Origin: Rhizobium esperanzae
GTDB lineage: Bacteria > Pseudomonadota > Alphaproteobacteria > Rhizobiales > Rhizobiaceae
Reading direction: 5' to 3'
Length of the DNA stretch: 64,000 nucleotides
Assembly (NCBI RefSeq): GCF_002204185.1
Contig: NZ_MXPU01000008.1
Location: 181,643-245,642, forward strand
Every line of letters begins with the position of its first letter. The first letter of the stretch is position 1. Positions 33,805-41,763 of the stretch are shown in pieces. Below the pieces are notes generated by a model that worked only from the letters and a program-made list of their open reading frames with translations, was not told the DNA's origin and made no database searches. Both the position numbers and the translations under genes were made by a program.

Positions 33805-34715
33805 TGGTTCGCATCGATTTCGAAAAATACGGACGGGGCCAACGCATTCGCTGGTGGGCCATGCGTTTGACCGTCTACGGCCTACTCATCATCTGGGCTT
33901 GTGTCTGCATCTTCCCGCTGTTCTGGACGGTTTCCACCTCGTTCAAGACAGCCGCGGATGTCATGCGCGGCAATCTGATCCCGTGGTTCAATTTCGCGCC
34001 CAACTGGCTCGGCTGGCGCTCGCTCGGCCTCTCTCCCGATACGATTCCCCAGATCTCGACCGTGCGTGACGAGTTCATGCGCAGGCTCTGGAACAGCGTC
34101 ATCATCTCCGTCACCGCATCCGCTCTTGCGGTTGTGCTCGGATCGCTCGCCGCCTACGGCCTCAGCCGCTTCTCATACAAGTTCGGCCATATGCGCAATT
34201 CCGACATTTCCTTCTTCTTCCTGTCGCAGCTGATTATGCCGCCCGTCGTCCTCGCCCTGCCATTCCTGGTTCTCTACAAGGAACTGGCGCTGCTCGATAC
34301 CTATGCCGGCATGATCGCCGTTTATACGCTGATGGTCCTGCCGATCGTCGTCTGGATCATGCGCGATCAGTTCGCCACCATACCGGTCGAGCTCGAGGAA
34401 GCCGCGCTGGTCGACGGCCTGTCGATCTGGGGCGCGTTTGCCCGCATCATCGTGCCGCTCGTTCTGCCGGGCATGGTTGCCGCCTTCCTTTTGGCGCTGA
34501 TCCTGTGCTGGAATGAATATTTCTTCGCCGCATTGCTGACCTCCACCAATACCAACACGCTGCCGGTGATGATTGCCAGCCAGACAGGCAGCCAGGGCAT
34601 CAACTGGTGGTCGATGGCCGCCCTTTCCACCGCCGGTATCCTTCCGCTGGTCATCGTCGGCGTGGTGTTGGAAAAGCACATCATCGCCGGGATGACCGCA
34701 GGAGCGGTAAAATAG
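33804..34715 (+). CDS. Sugar ABC transporter permease (UgpE/MalG type)
   Basis: This second permease has 303 residues and six predicted spans. Its first span is preceded by WWAMRLTVYGLL. The EAA loop is ELEEAALVDGLSIWGAFARIIVPLVLPGMVAAFLLALILCWNEYFF. It pairs with the 32686-33804 product to form the channel. Its start shares the A of the preceding TGA. The LacI gene follows after 17 bp. Confidence 0.94.
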   Translation: MVRIDFEKYGRGQRIRWWAMRLTVYGLLIIWACVCIFPLFWTVSTSFKTAADVMRGNLIPWFNFAPNWLGWRSLGLSPDTIPQISTVRDEFMRRLWNSVIISVTASALAVVLGSLAAYGLSRFSYKFGHMRNSDISFFFLSQLIMPPVVLALPFLVLYKELALLDTYAGMIAVYTLMVLPIVVWIMRDQFATIPVELEEAALVDGLSIWGAFARIIVPLVLPGMVAAFLLALILCWNEYFFAALLTSTNTNTLPVMIASQTGSQGINWWSMAALSTAGILPLVIVGVVLEKHIIAGMTAGAVK

Positions 34716-34732
34716 CTGCGGAACGTTTGAAC

Positions 34733-35782
34733 ATGGCAAAGATGCCCACAGTCAAGGATGTCGCCGAATATGCGGGCGTCTCCGTGGGTACTGTTTCGCG
34801 CGTTCTGTCGGGCGAAGCCGCGGTCAAACCCATGCTGCGCGAAAGGGTCAACGACGCCATTTCGGCGCTCGGTTACCGACCGAACGTGACTGCACGAGCC
34901 TTGCGCACCAGCAGAACCGACGTCATCGGCCTCGTCGTTCCCGACATCACCAATCCTTTTTTTGCGCAGCTTGCGGCAAGCATCGAGCGCGCGGCGCTCG
35001 AATGCGGTCACAGCCTGATGCTGGCAAGCTCGCACAACGACAGCGAGGCGGAGCAGAGCCATGTTTCGGCTTTTCTCGACCGATCGGTGCGCGGCATCAT
35101 CGTGGTGGCTTCGAGCGACGGTTCTGGTCTCGATCTGCCAGCCTCGGTGCCGGTCATATCGCTGGACCGGCGTTTCGGCGCCTTTCCCCTGGTGTCGACC
35201 AACCATGCGCAAGCGGCCACACTGATTGCCGATCATCTCTATGGGCTGGGGCACCGACGCATCGCCTATATTGCCGGGCCGACCGACACCGAAGCAGGGC
35301 GCATCCGCAAAGAGGCCTTCGTCAGCCGCATGGACGGCTTCGGCAAGACCGGCGAGCCTGTCGAACTGGAAATCGCCCATGGCAGATTCGACTACGAATC
35401 CGGCGAAAGAATTGCCCGTGAGCTGCTTTCGCGCCCGCCGCCGGAGCGGCCGACGGCGATCGCTGCCGCCAGCGACCAGCAAGCGATCGGCGCATTACGT
35501 GCCGCCCGCGACCTCAAGATCGATGTGCCGCGAAAACTGTCCGTGACGGGTTTCGACGACATTTCGCTTGCCAATCTGGTGGTGCCGCGGCTGACAACCA
35601 TCCGCCAACCGGCCGACATGCTGGCGCGGCGCGCGGTCAGCCTTCTCTTGGAGGAACCGCCGGGCAAGGGGGACGAAATGGTGGACGGATCGCTGATCGT
35701 GCGTGGTTCGAGCGGCCCGTGCCCGCAACCTGGCGCACCGGCCCGAAAATCGGAATCGATTCTCGGAAAGCCCGACGCGTAG
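34733..35782 (+). CDS. LacI-family transcriptional regulator of the CUT1 sugar operon
   Basis: At 349 residues it has the LacI helix-turn-helix (TVKDVAEYAGVSVGTVSRVLSGEAAVKPMLRERVNDAISALGYRPNVTARALR) and a periplasmic-binding-type effector domain (VIGLVVPDITNPFFAQLAASIE, ISLDRRF, VTGFDDISLANLVVPRLTTIRQP). It is the obvious reader of the two ATGAAACGTTTCAT operators at 30766 and 30853. The last 14 or so residues (ARKSESILGKPDA) are encoded by a repeat-like element at 35742-35830, so the natural tail may have been replaced. Confidence 0.93.
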   Translation: MAKMPTVKDVAEYAGVSVGTVSRVLSGEAAVKPMLRERVNDAISALGYRPNVTARALRTSRTDVIGLVVPDITNPFFAQLAASIERAALECGHSLMLASSHNDSEAEQSHVSAFLDRSVRGIIVVASSDGSGLDLPASVPVISLDRRFGAFPLVSTNHAQAATLIADHLYGLGHRRIAYIAGPTDTEAGRIRKEAFVSRMDGFGKTGEPVELEIAHGRFDYESGERIARELLSRPPPERPTAIAAASDQQAIGALRAARDLKIDVPRKLSVTGFDDISLANLVVPRLTTIRQPADMLARRAVSLLLEEPPGKGDEMVDGSLIVRGSSGPCPQPGAPARKSESILGKPDA

Positions 35783-35830
35783 ATCCAAAGCGTGAAAGCG
35801 TCCTTTCTGCGTCCGAAAGGAAGCGCGGCA
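35742..35830. repeat. RIME-like repeat at the 3' end of the LacI gene
   Basis: The segment holds GAATCGATTC (35753-35762) and then a hairpin GCGTCCTTTC (35798-35807) / GAAAGGAAGC (35815-35824) with one mismatch. Both resemble palindromic mosaic repeats common between rhizobial genes, by my recollection. The LacI stop codon lies inside the element. Confidence 0.55.
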
Positions 35831-35906
35831 CTCCAGGGTGGATGTCGACGGACACAAAAATTGAAGCACGGCCGGGCGTACCGGCTAAAGAAAGGGTGGA
35901 AGATCA

Positions 35907-36368
35907 ATGCTCAAGGGAATTCGGGCCGAACTCAACGGCGACATTCTTCAGGCGCTTTGCAACATGGGACATGGCGATTATCTCGTCATCTCCGACATGA
36001 ATTTTCCGTCGGATTCGATAGCCCGCCAGACGCGCCTAGGCAGGCTGCTGACCATGGAAAACATTCCCGCGCCGCAGGCGATCGACGCGGTCCTTTCGGT
36101 CCTGCCTCTGGACACGCCGATCCAGCCTTCGGTCGGCCGCATGGAAGTGATTGGCAAGCCGGATGAAATCCCGCCGATTCAACAGGAAGTGCAGGCGATT
36201 GTCGACCGCGCCGAAGGCAAGCCATCGCCGATGTATCCCGTCGAACGCATGGCGTTCTATGACATCGCCAAAAAGGCCTATTGCGTGATCGCAACCGGGG
36301 AACTGCGGTTCTATGGATGCTTCCTTTTGACCAAGGGCGTCATTCCGGCGGAAGAGGCCGTGAGATGA
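35907..36368 (+). CDS. RbsD/FucU-family sugar mutarotase
   Basis: The 153-residue protein resembles FucU in its opening (LKGIRAELNGDILQALCNMGHGDYLVISDMNFPSDSIARQ), including the conserved MGHGD and the late YPVERMAFYDIAKKAYCVIATGELRFYGCFLLTKGV. Such enzymes interconvert alpha and beta anomers of fucose, ribose or related sugars. Its ATGA end overlaps the ribokinase start. It follows the LacI gene after a repeat element, so it is probably part of the same operon. Confidence 0.9.
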   Translation: MLKGIRAELNGDILQALCNMGHGDYLVISDMNFPSDSIARQTRLGRLLTMENIPAPQAIDAVLSVLPLDTPIQPSVGRMEVIGKPDEIPPIQQEVQAIVDRAEGKPSPMYPVERMAFYDIAKKAYCVIATGELRFYGCFLLTKGVIPAEEAVR

Positions 36369-37294
36369 GCGAAAAAAGCGGGATCGTCATTTTAGGCATT
36401 TTTGCCGCCGACACCGCCTATAAGGCAAAGCGCCTGCCCCATATTGCCGAGACGCTGATGGGGTCGGGTTTCACGCTCGGGCCGGGAGGCAAGGGCTCCA
36501 ACCAGGCGATCGCCGCGGCAAAGGCAGGCGGCAAGGTGACTTTCATTTCACGGGTCGGCAACGACGCGTTCGGCGCGATGGCCCTTGCGGCCTATGCGGA
36601 GGCGGGCGTCAAAGCCAATGTGATGCAGATGGAAGGCGTTTCGACGGGCGCTGCCTTCATCTTCGTCGACGAAGCGAGCGGCGACAATGCCATCATCGTG
36701 GTGCCGGGCGCCGCGGGGCTGATCGGCATCGAAGATGTCGAAGTCAATCGGGCGGCGATCGAAAGCGCCGCTATCTTCATGACACAACTCGAACAACCGC
36801 TGGAAGCGGCCTTGCATGGCCTGTCGATCGCCAAGAGGGCAGGGGCAACGACAATCTTCAATCCGGCGCCGGCCAGCGCCATCCCGGACAGCATCTATGG
36901 CCTGTGCGATTTCATCGTTCCCAACGAAGTCGAAGCAGCGGAATTGGTGGGGCATGCGATCGAAACCGATGAGCAGGCACGTGCAGCGGCACACACGCTG
37001 GTCGATCGGGGGGCGAAAGCAGCGGTCATCACGCTCGGCGCCCGCGGTGCGTTCTATCACACAGCCGGGCAGAGCGAATTCGTGCCCGCATTTTCGGCCG
37101 GAAATGTCATCGACACAACCGGGGCCGGCGACGCCTTCCTCGGCGGGTTCGCGACGGCGATTTCGGAAGGCCGGGCGCCAATCGAGGCCGTCCGTTTCGG
37201 CTGCGCGACCGCCGCGATTGCGGTAACACGGCCGGGCACGGCTCCCGCCATGCCTTCTCGCGCCGAGATCACCGCCCTATTGCGCTCCTTATGA
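36365..37294 (+). CDS. rbsK: Ribokinase-type PfkB-family sugar kinase
   Basis: The 309-residue kinase shows the two PfkB signatures, GPGGKGSNQAIAAAKAGGKVTFISRVGNDAFG near residue 40 and DTTGAGDAFLGGFA near residue 255, with the catalytic Asp in the latter. The beginning IVILGIFAADTAYKAKRLPHI is ribokinase-like. It would phosphorylate the sugar imported by the CUT1 system after anomer correction by the FucU-like protein. ATG 36365 overlaps the upstream stop codon. The exact sugar is unknown. Confidence 0.88.
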   Translation: MSEKSGIVILGIFAADTAYKAKRLPHIAETLMGSGFTLGPGGKGSNQAIAAAKAGGKVTFISRVGNDAFGAMALAAYAEAGVKANVMQMEGVSTGAAFIFVDEASGDNAIIVVPGAAGLIGIEDVEVNRAAIESAAIFMTQLEQPLEAALHGLSIAKRAGATTIFNPAPASAIPDSIYGLCDFIVPNEVEAAELVGHAIETDEQARAAAHTLVDRGAKAAVITLGARGAFYHTAGQSEFVPAFSAGNVIDTTGAGDAFLGGFATAISEGRAPIEAVRFGCATAAIAVTRPGTAPAMPSRAEITALLRSL

Positions 37295-37298
37295 TTGG

Positions 37299-37314
37299 AT
37301 ATCCCAAGGGATAT
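37299..37314. repeat. 7-bp palindrome after the ribokinase gene
   Basis: ATATCCC and GGGATAT flank two bases, five bases after the stop codon. It may be the start of a 3' hairpin. Confidence 0.35.
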
Positions 37315-37461
37315 GGGAGATGGTGCATCAGCCTCATCATCTGCTGACACCGTCAAATACGGCTTAGCGGTAAAGAAAGAACCGACGCCGCGCGCGGCTT
37401 CGATGCTTGTTCCGAAGCGTGTGGTCTCCCGGAATGGCTTGACAGAAAATAGCCGAAGATG

Positions 37462-37490
37462 GGCGCTCGGTTGAAACGCGGGCGCCCGCC
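37462..37490. terminator. GC-rich palindromic element between convergent genes
   Basis: GCGGGCGCCCGC at 37479-37490 is a 12-bp perfect palindrome, and GGGCGC (37462-37467) can also pair with its GCGCCC. It lies 9 bp past the end of the minus-strand RraA-fold gene and could end transcription from both sides. Confidence 0.4.
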
Positions 37491-37498
37491 GGGACAAT

Positions 37499-38224
37499 TC
37501 AGCGGCCGTTTTTTTGTCGCCAGGCCTGGTATTTCTGCTGATGTTCTTCCTTGGTGCAGGGGTAGAGGCCGATGATCGTTTCCCCAGCCTTGACCTGCTC
37601 GAGCACGAAGTCCTCGTAGCTTTCCATATTGGTGCATTCGTCCGCAAGTTCATCGGCCAGATGCGCCGGGATGACCATGACGCCGTCGCGGTCGCCGACC
37701 AGGACGTCACCGGGAAACACGGCGACATCGCCGCAGGAAATCGGCACATTGATATCGAGCGCCTCGTGCAAGGTTAGATTGGTCGGCGCCGACGGCTTGG
37801 CGTAATAGGCCGGCATATCAAGCGCCCCGATCCCCTCGGCATCACGAAAACCGCCGTCGGAGACGACGCCCGCCGCACCACGGAGCGCCAGCCGGGTGAT
37901 CAGGATGGAACCGGCTGTCGCCGCCCGCGCGTCCTTGCGTGCATCCATCACCAGCACGTGCCCCGGAGGGCATGTCTCCATCGCGACTCTCTGGGGGTGA
38001 TTTGGGTTCTGAAAGACCGTGATCGGATTGCGATCTTCACGGGCCGGAATATAGCGCAACGTGAATGCCTGCCCGACCATCACCTCGGCCTTGGGCGCCA
38101 CGGGCACGACCCCCTGGATGAACTGGTTTCGAAGGCCGCGCTTGAAGAGGGCAGTGGCGATCGATGCGGTGGAGATCGTCTTGAACTTCGCGCGTGTCGC
38201 CTCGCTCAGCACGTAATCGGTCAT
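37499..38224 (-). CDS. RraA-fold protein (aldolase/decarboxylase candidate)
   Basis: The 241-residue protein has the RraA fold pattern, including the metal-site motif SDGGFRD and the flanking GHVLVMDA and CGDVAVFPGDVLVGDRDGVMVIP. Enzymatic relatives cleave 4-hydroxy-4-methyl-2-oxoglutarate-type acids or decarboxylate oxaloacetate. Together with the dehydratase upstream it may cleave a 2-keto-3-deoxy acid. ATG 38224 has GGAAGGA at good spacing; ATG 38230 is too close. A paralogue lies at 52513-53235. It is the last gene of the operon that starts at 42768. Confidence 0.85.
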   Translation of the reverse strand: MTDYVLSEATRAKFKTISTASIATALFKRGLRNQFIQGVVPVAPKAEVMVGQAFTLRYIPAREDRNPITVFQNPNHPQRVAMETCPPGHVLVMDARKDARAATAGSILITRLALRGAAGVVSDGGFRDAEGIGALDMPAYYAKPSAPTNLTLHEALDINVPISCGDVAVFPGDVLVGDRDGVMVIPAHLADELADECTNMESYEDFVLEQVKAGETIIGLYPCTKEEHQQKYQAWRQKNGR

Positions 38225-38237
38225 TCTCATTCCTTCC

Positions 38238-39974
38238 TCAATAAATATCCGGTTCGCCGGCGCTTTTGCCGAAACCCGTCTCAAGAAAATCGAAGTCGCA
38301 GCCCTGGTCGGCCTGGGTGACGTGGCGAGAAAACATCCAGCCGTAGCCCCGCTTGAAATGCGGCTCTGGTGCCTTCCATGCATCTCGGCGTCGGGCGAGT
38401 TCGGCCTCGTCCACCAGCATGTCGAGCCGGCGGTTCGGCAGATCGAGGCGGACGATGTCGCCGGTCCTCAGCAGCGCCAGCGGGCCGCCGATATAGCTCT
38501 CCGGCGACACGTGCAGAATGCAGGCACCGTAGGAGGTGCCGGACATGCGCGCGTCGGAAATGCGCAGCATGTCGCGATGACCTTGCTTGATCAAAGCCTT
38601 TGGGATCGGCAACATGCCCCATTCCGGAAAACCCGGTCCACCGAGCGGCCCGGCGTTGCGCAGCACGAGGACGTGGTCGGGGGTGACATCGAGATACTCG
38701 TCATCGATCGCCTTCTTCATCTCGGGATAGCTGTCGAAAACCAGCGCCGGCCCTTGATGCACATGGAACCTCGGATCACAGGCCGCCGGCTTCATCACTG
38801 CGCCGTTGGGGCAGAGGTTGCCGCGCAGGACGGCGAGCGATCCCTCGTGATAGACCGGGTTCGAAAGCGGCCGGATGACATCGTCATTATAGACCTCTGC
38901 GCCGATCAGGTTTTCGCCCATGGTCTTTCCGGTGACGGTCATGGCCGTCAGGTCGAGCCGGTCCTCGAGCTGTTTCATCAGCGCCCGCAGCCCGCCCGCG
39001 TAGAAGAAATCCTCCATCAGATAGTCCTTCCCTGAGGGGCGGACATTGGCGATGAGCGGCGTCACCCGTCCCAGCAGGTCGAGATCGTCGAGCGTCAGGT
39101 TGATGCCGGCACGCCTGGCCATCGCGATCAGATGGACGACGGCGTTGGTGGAACAGCCGGTGGCCATGGCGACGATCGCCGCATTGCGGCATGCCGCTTC
39201 CGTGACGATCCGCTCGGGCGTCAGATCCTCCCAGACCATCTCGACGGCGCGGCGCCCGCAGGCGGCCGACATCCGCTGGTGGTTGGCATCAACGGCAGGA
39301 ATGGACGAGGCCCCCGGCAGCGTCAGCCCCATCGCATCGGCAATCGCCGTCATGGTGCTGGCGGTTCCCATCGTCATGCAGGTGCCGGCCGAGCGGGCGA
39401 TGCCGCCTTGAACGCCGAGCCACTCGGCATCGGTGATGTTGCCGGCGCGGCGCTCGTCCCAATATTTCCAGGCATCCGAGCCGGAGCCGAGGATTTTGCC
39501 GGCGTAATTGCCGCGCAGCATCGGCCCGGCCGGCAGGTAGATCATCGGCACGCCGGCCGACAGCGCCCCCATGACGAGGCCGGGCGTAGTCTTGTCGCAG
39601 CCGCCCATCAGCACGACACCGTCGAGCGGATGCGAGCGGATCGTCTCCTCCGTCTCCATCGCCAGCATGTTGCGGTAGAGCATGGAGGTCGGCTTCGTGA
39701 AGCTTTCGTCGACCGACAGCGACGGCATTTCAACCGGGAAGCCGCCGGCCTGCGAGACGCCGCGCTTCACATACTGCACACGCTCCTTGAAGTGGGAGTG
39801 GCAGGTATTGAGCTCGGACCAGGTGTTGAGGATGCCGATGATCGGCTTGCCGCGAAAATCCTCCTCGGCATAACCGAGCTGCATCATGCGCGAGCGGTGG
39901 CCGAAGCTGCGCAGATCATCAGGCGCGAACCACCGCGCGCTTCGCAGCAAATCCGGCGTTTTTCTGTGTGTCAT
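38238..39974 (-). CDS. IlvD/EDD-family dehydratase, L-arabinonate dehydratase type
   Basis: The 578-residue enzyme has the three iron-sulfur cysteines of the pentonate branch: Cys58 in NTCHSHF, Cys126 in GGCDKTTPG and Cys199 in GTCMTMGTAST. These fall one position before those I recall for the characterised Rhizobium leguminosarum L-arabinonate dehydratase (59, 127, 200). It would remove water from a sugar acid to give a 2-keto-3-deoxy acid. The start at ATG 39974 gives the family beginning MTHRKTPDLLRSARWFAPDDLRSFGHRSR. It is flanked by the RraA-fold gene and an SsuC-type permease. Confidence 0.9.
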   Translation of the reverse strand: MTHRKTPDLLRSARWFAPDDLRSFGHRSRMMQLGYAEEDFRGKPIIGILNTWSELNTCHSHFKERVQYVKRGVSQAGGFPVEMPSLSVDESFTKPTSMLYRNMLAMETEETIRSHPLDGVVLMGGCDKTTPGLVMGALSAGVPMIYLPAGPMLRGNYAGKILGSGSDAWKYWDERRAGNITDAEWLGVQGGIARSAGTCMTMGTASTMTAIADAMGLTLPGASSIPAVDANHQRMSAACGRRAVEMVWEDLTPERIVTEAACRNAAIVAMATGCSTNAVVHLIAMARRAGINLTLDDLDLLGRVTPLIANVRPSGKDYLMEDFFYAGGLRALMKQLEDRLDLTAMTVTGKTMGENLIGAEVYNDDVIRPLSNPVYHEGSLAVLRGNLCPNGAVMKPAACDPRFHVHQGPALVFDSYPEMKKAIDDEYLDVTPDHVLVLRNAGPLGGPGFPEWGMLPIPKALIKQGHRDMLRISDARMSGTSYGACILHVSPESYIGGPLALLRTGDIVRLDLPNRRLDMLVDEAELARRRDAWKAPEPHFKRGYGWMFSRHVTQADQGCDFDFLETGFGKSAGEPDIY

Positions 39975-40012
39975 GAGGATACCTTCTCGGGATGGGAAAA
40001 TCGCATTTGCGG

Positions 40013-40882
40013 CTATTCCTTCATTCCCCATTTCTGGATGGTGTGGCGCTCGATCGTCTGGAAGACCAGGTTTTCGACGATCAGGCCGATGATGATCACG
40101 GTCAAGAGGCCGGCGAAGACTGCCGGAATATCGAGAAGGTTGCGGTTCTCGAAGATGAACCAGCCAAGGCCTCCCTGGCCCGAGGAGACGCCGAAGACGA
40201 GTTCGGCGGCAATCAGCGTGCGCCATGCGAAGGCCCAGCCGATCTTCAGGCCGGTGAGGATGGAGGGGAAGGCGGCCGGCACAAGGATCCGCAACACGTA
40301 GGAAATCCCTGTCAGGCCGTAATTCGCGCCGACCATGCGCAAAGTGCGCGATACGCCGAGGAAACCGGAATGGGTATTCAGCGCCACTGCCCAAAGGACC
40401 GAATGCACCAGCACGAAGACGAGGCTGGACGCGCCAAGGCCGAACCAGATCAGCGCCAGCGGCAGGAGCGATATGGCCGGCAGCGGGTTGAACATCGCCG
40501 TCATCGTCTCGAGGAAATCCGTGCCGATGCGTGTGTTGATGGCGAGCACAGTCAGGAGTGCGGCGAGCACGGTGCCGAGCGCATATCCCATGAACAGGAT
40601 CTGCAGCGTCGTCCAGATGCGGGCCGGCAGCGTACCATCGGCGAAACGGTCGACCAGCGTGACGATCGAGTCGCTGAGCGTCGGGAACAGAAGCGGATTG
40701 TCGAGATAGGAGGCGTAGAGCTGCCAGACGATTGCCAGCGTGAGGATCAGCAATGTCTTGCGCAATGCGCCGACGCCCCAGAGCGTTTCGAATGCACTGA
40801 GCCTCTGTTCGACCGGTTTGACGTTGTCGTAGGGCTTGGCGGCCTCGACATCGGGCGCGAGAATGATGTTTGCGGACAACAT
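40013..40882 (-). CDS. SsuC/TauC-type ABC transporter permease
   Basis: The 289-residue permease has an N-terminal cytoplasmic stretch, then LLILTLAIVWQLYASYLDNPLLFPTLSD, the conserved NPLPAISLLPLALIWFGLG and LVPAAFPSILTGLKIGWAFAWRTLIAAELVFG, and a last span. The family imports sulfonates, nitrate, pyrimidine precursors or similar anions. The next genes are not sulfur genes but a sugar-acid dehydratase and an RraA-fold protein, so the cargo is more likely an organic acid. ATG 40882 lies four bases after the ATPase gene's stop codon. Confidence 0.92.
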   Translation of the reverse strand: MLSANIILAPDVEAAKPYDNVKPVEQRLSAFETLWGVGALRKTLLILTLAIVWQLYASYLDNPLLFPTLSDSIVTLVDRFADGTLPARIWTTLQILFMGYALGTVLAALLTVLAINTRIGTDFLETMTAMFNPLPAISLLPLALIWFGLGASSLVFVLVHSVLWAVALNTHSGFLGVSRTLRMVGANYGLTGISYVLRILVPAAFPSILTGLKIGWAFAWRTLIAAELVFGVSSGQGGLGWFIFENRNLLDIPAVFAGLLTVIIIGLIVENLVFQTIERHTIQKWGMKE

Positions 40883-40886
40883 GGTT

Positions 40887-41705
40887 CTATTCCTTGTGGC
40901 CGGGTTCCGAGGAGAACAGCAGGTTATGGATGTCGCGCTCGAGCGCCGCGGCGCTGCCGTCCTCATGGCTGACCTTGTCGACATCGACTACTTCGGCCTT
41001 GACCCTGCCGGGGTGTGGTGACAGGAGCAGGATCCGGTTCGAGATCTTGATCGCTTCGGCAATCGAATGGGTGACGAAGATGACTGTGAACTTGGTGTCT
41101 TCCCAAAGCTGGAGCAGCTCGTCCTGCATCTGCCGGCGGGTGAGGGCATCGAGCGCTGCGAAGGGCTCGTCCATCAGGAGGATATCCGGCTGCATCGCCA
41201 TGCCACGGGCAATGGCGACGCGCTGCTTCATGCCGCCGGACAGCGTGTGGGGGTAGCTGTCGACGGCGCGGGTCAGCTTCACCTTGTCGATATAATCGCG
41301 TGCCAATGCCTCGGCTTCGCCCTTCGGCAGCTTGCGGGCGACCAGCAGCGGGAACATGACGTTCTCGAGCACGGTTTTCCAGGGCATGAGCTGGTCGAAC
41401 TCCTGGAAGACCATCATGCGGTCAGGCCCCGGACACTTCACCTGCCGCCCATTGATATGGATGGAGCCAGCAGACGGCGTCATGTAGCCGCCGACGGCTT
41501 TCAGAAGCGTTGACTTGCCGCAGCCGGACGGACCGAGCAGCACGAACCTGTCGGATTGGCTGACGGAGAAACTGACGCCCTCGGTGGCGGTGACCAACAG
41601 GTTCGGGGTCTTATAGCGCAGCGTCACATTGTCGACCTTGAGGAGGGGCTCTCTCTCGGCCGCCGGCGCGGTCTCGTTGCCGGTGCGGGCAATGGCCTGA
41701 AGCAT
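40887..41705 (-). CDS. SsuB/TauB-type ABC transporter ATPase
   Basis: The 272-residue ATPase has Walker [10 protein letters not shown], the Q-loop VFQEFDQLMPW typical of the SsuB/TauB group, signature LSGGMKQRVAIARGMAM, Walker B ILLMDEPFAALD and switch His in VTHSIAEA. It drives the permease encoded just downstream. ATG 41705 follows the binding-protein gene after 58 bp that hold a GC-rich hairpin. Confidence 0.94.
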   Translation of the reverse strand: MLQAIARTGNETAPAAEREPLLKVDNVTLRYKTPNLLVTATEGVSFSVSQSDRFVLLGPSGCGKSTLLKAVGGYMTPSAGSIHINGRQVKCPGPDRMMVFQEFDQLMPWKTVLENVMFPLLVARKLPKGEAEALARDYIDKVKLTRAVDSYPHTLSGGMKQRVAIARGMAMQPDILLMDEPFAALDALTRRQMQDELLQLWEDTKFTVIFVTHSIAEAIKISNRILLLSPHPGRVKAEVVDVDKVSHEDGSAAALERDIHNLLFSSEPGHKE

Positions 41706-41730
41706 TGGAATTACTCCTTGAAGAGGGGGA

Positions 41731-41750
41731 GCGGCGGGTTTAAGCGCCGC
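41731..41750 (-). terminator. Hairpin between SsuA-type and SsuB-type genes
   Basis: GCGGCG (41731-41736) and CGCCGC (41745-41750) pair across 8 bases, shortly after the binding-protein stop codon. It is similar in position to the hairpins after the other binding-protein genes. Confidence 0.45.
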
Positions 41751-41763
41751 CGCCCTGGTGCCG

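Noticed and set aside
39975..40394. N-terminal extension of the dehydratase to 718 residues
   Set aside because: It lies over the permease gene, and the pentonate dehydratase family starts at the ATG 39974 position with the expected cysteine numbering.
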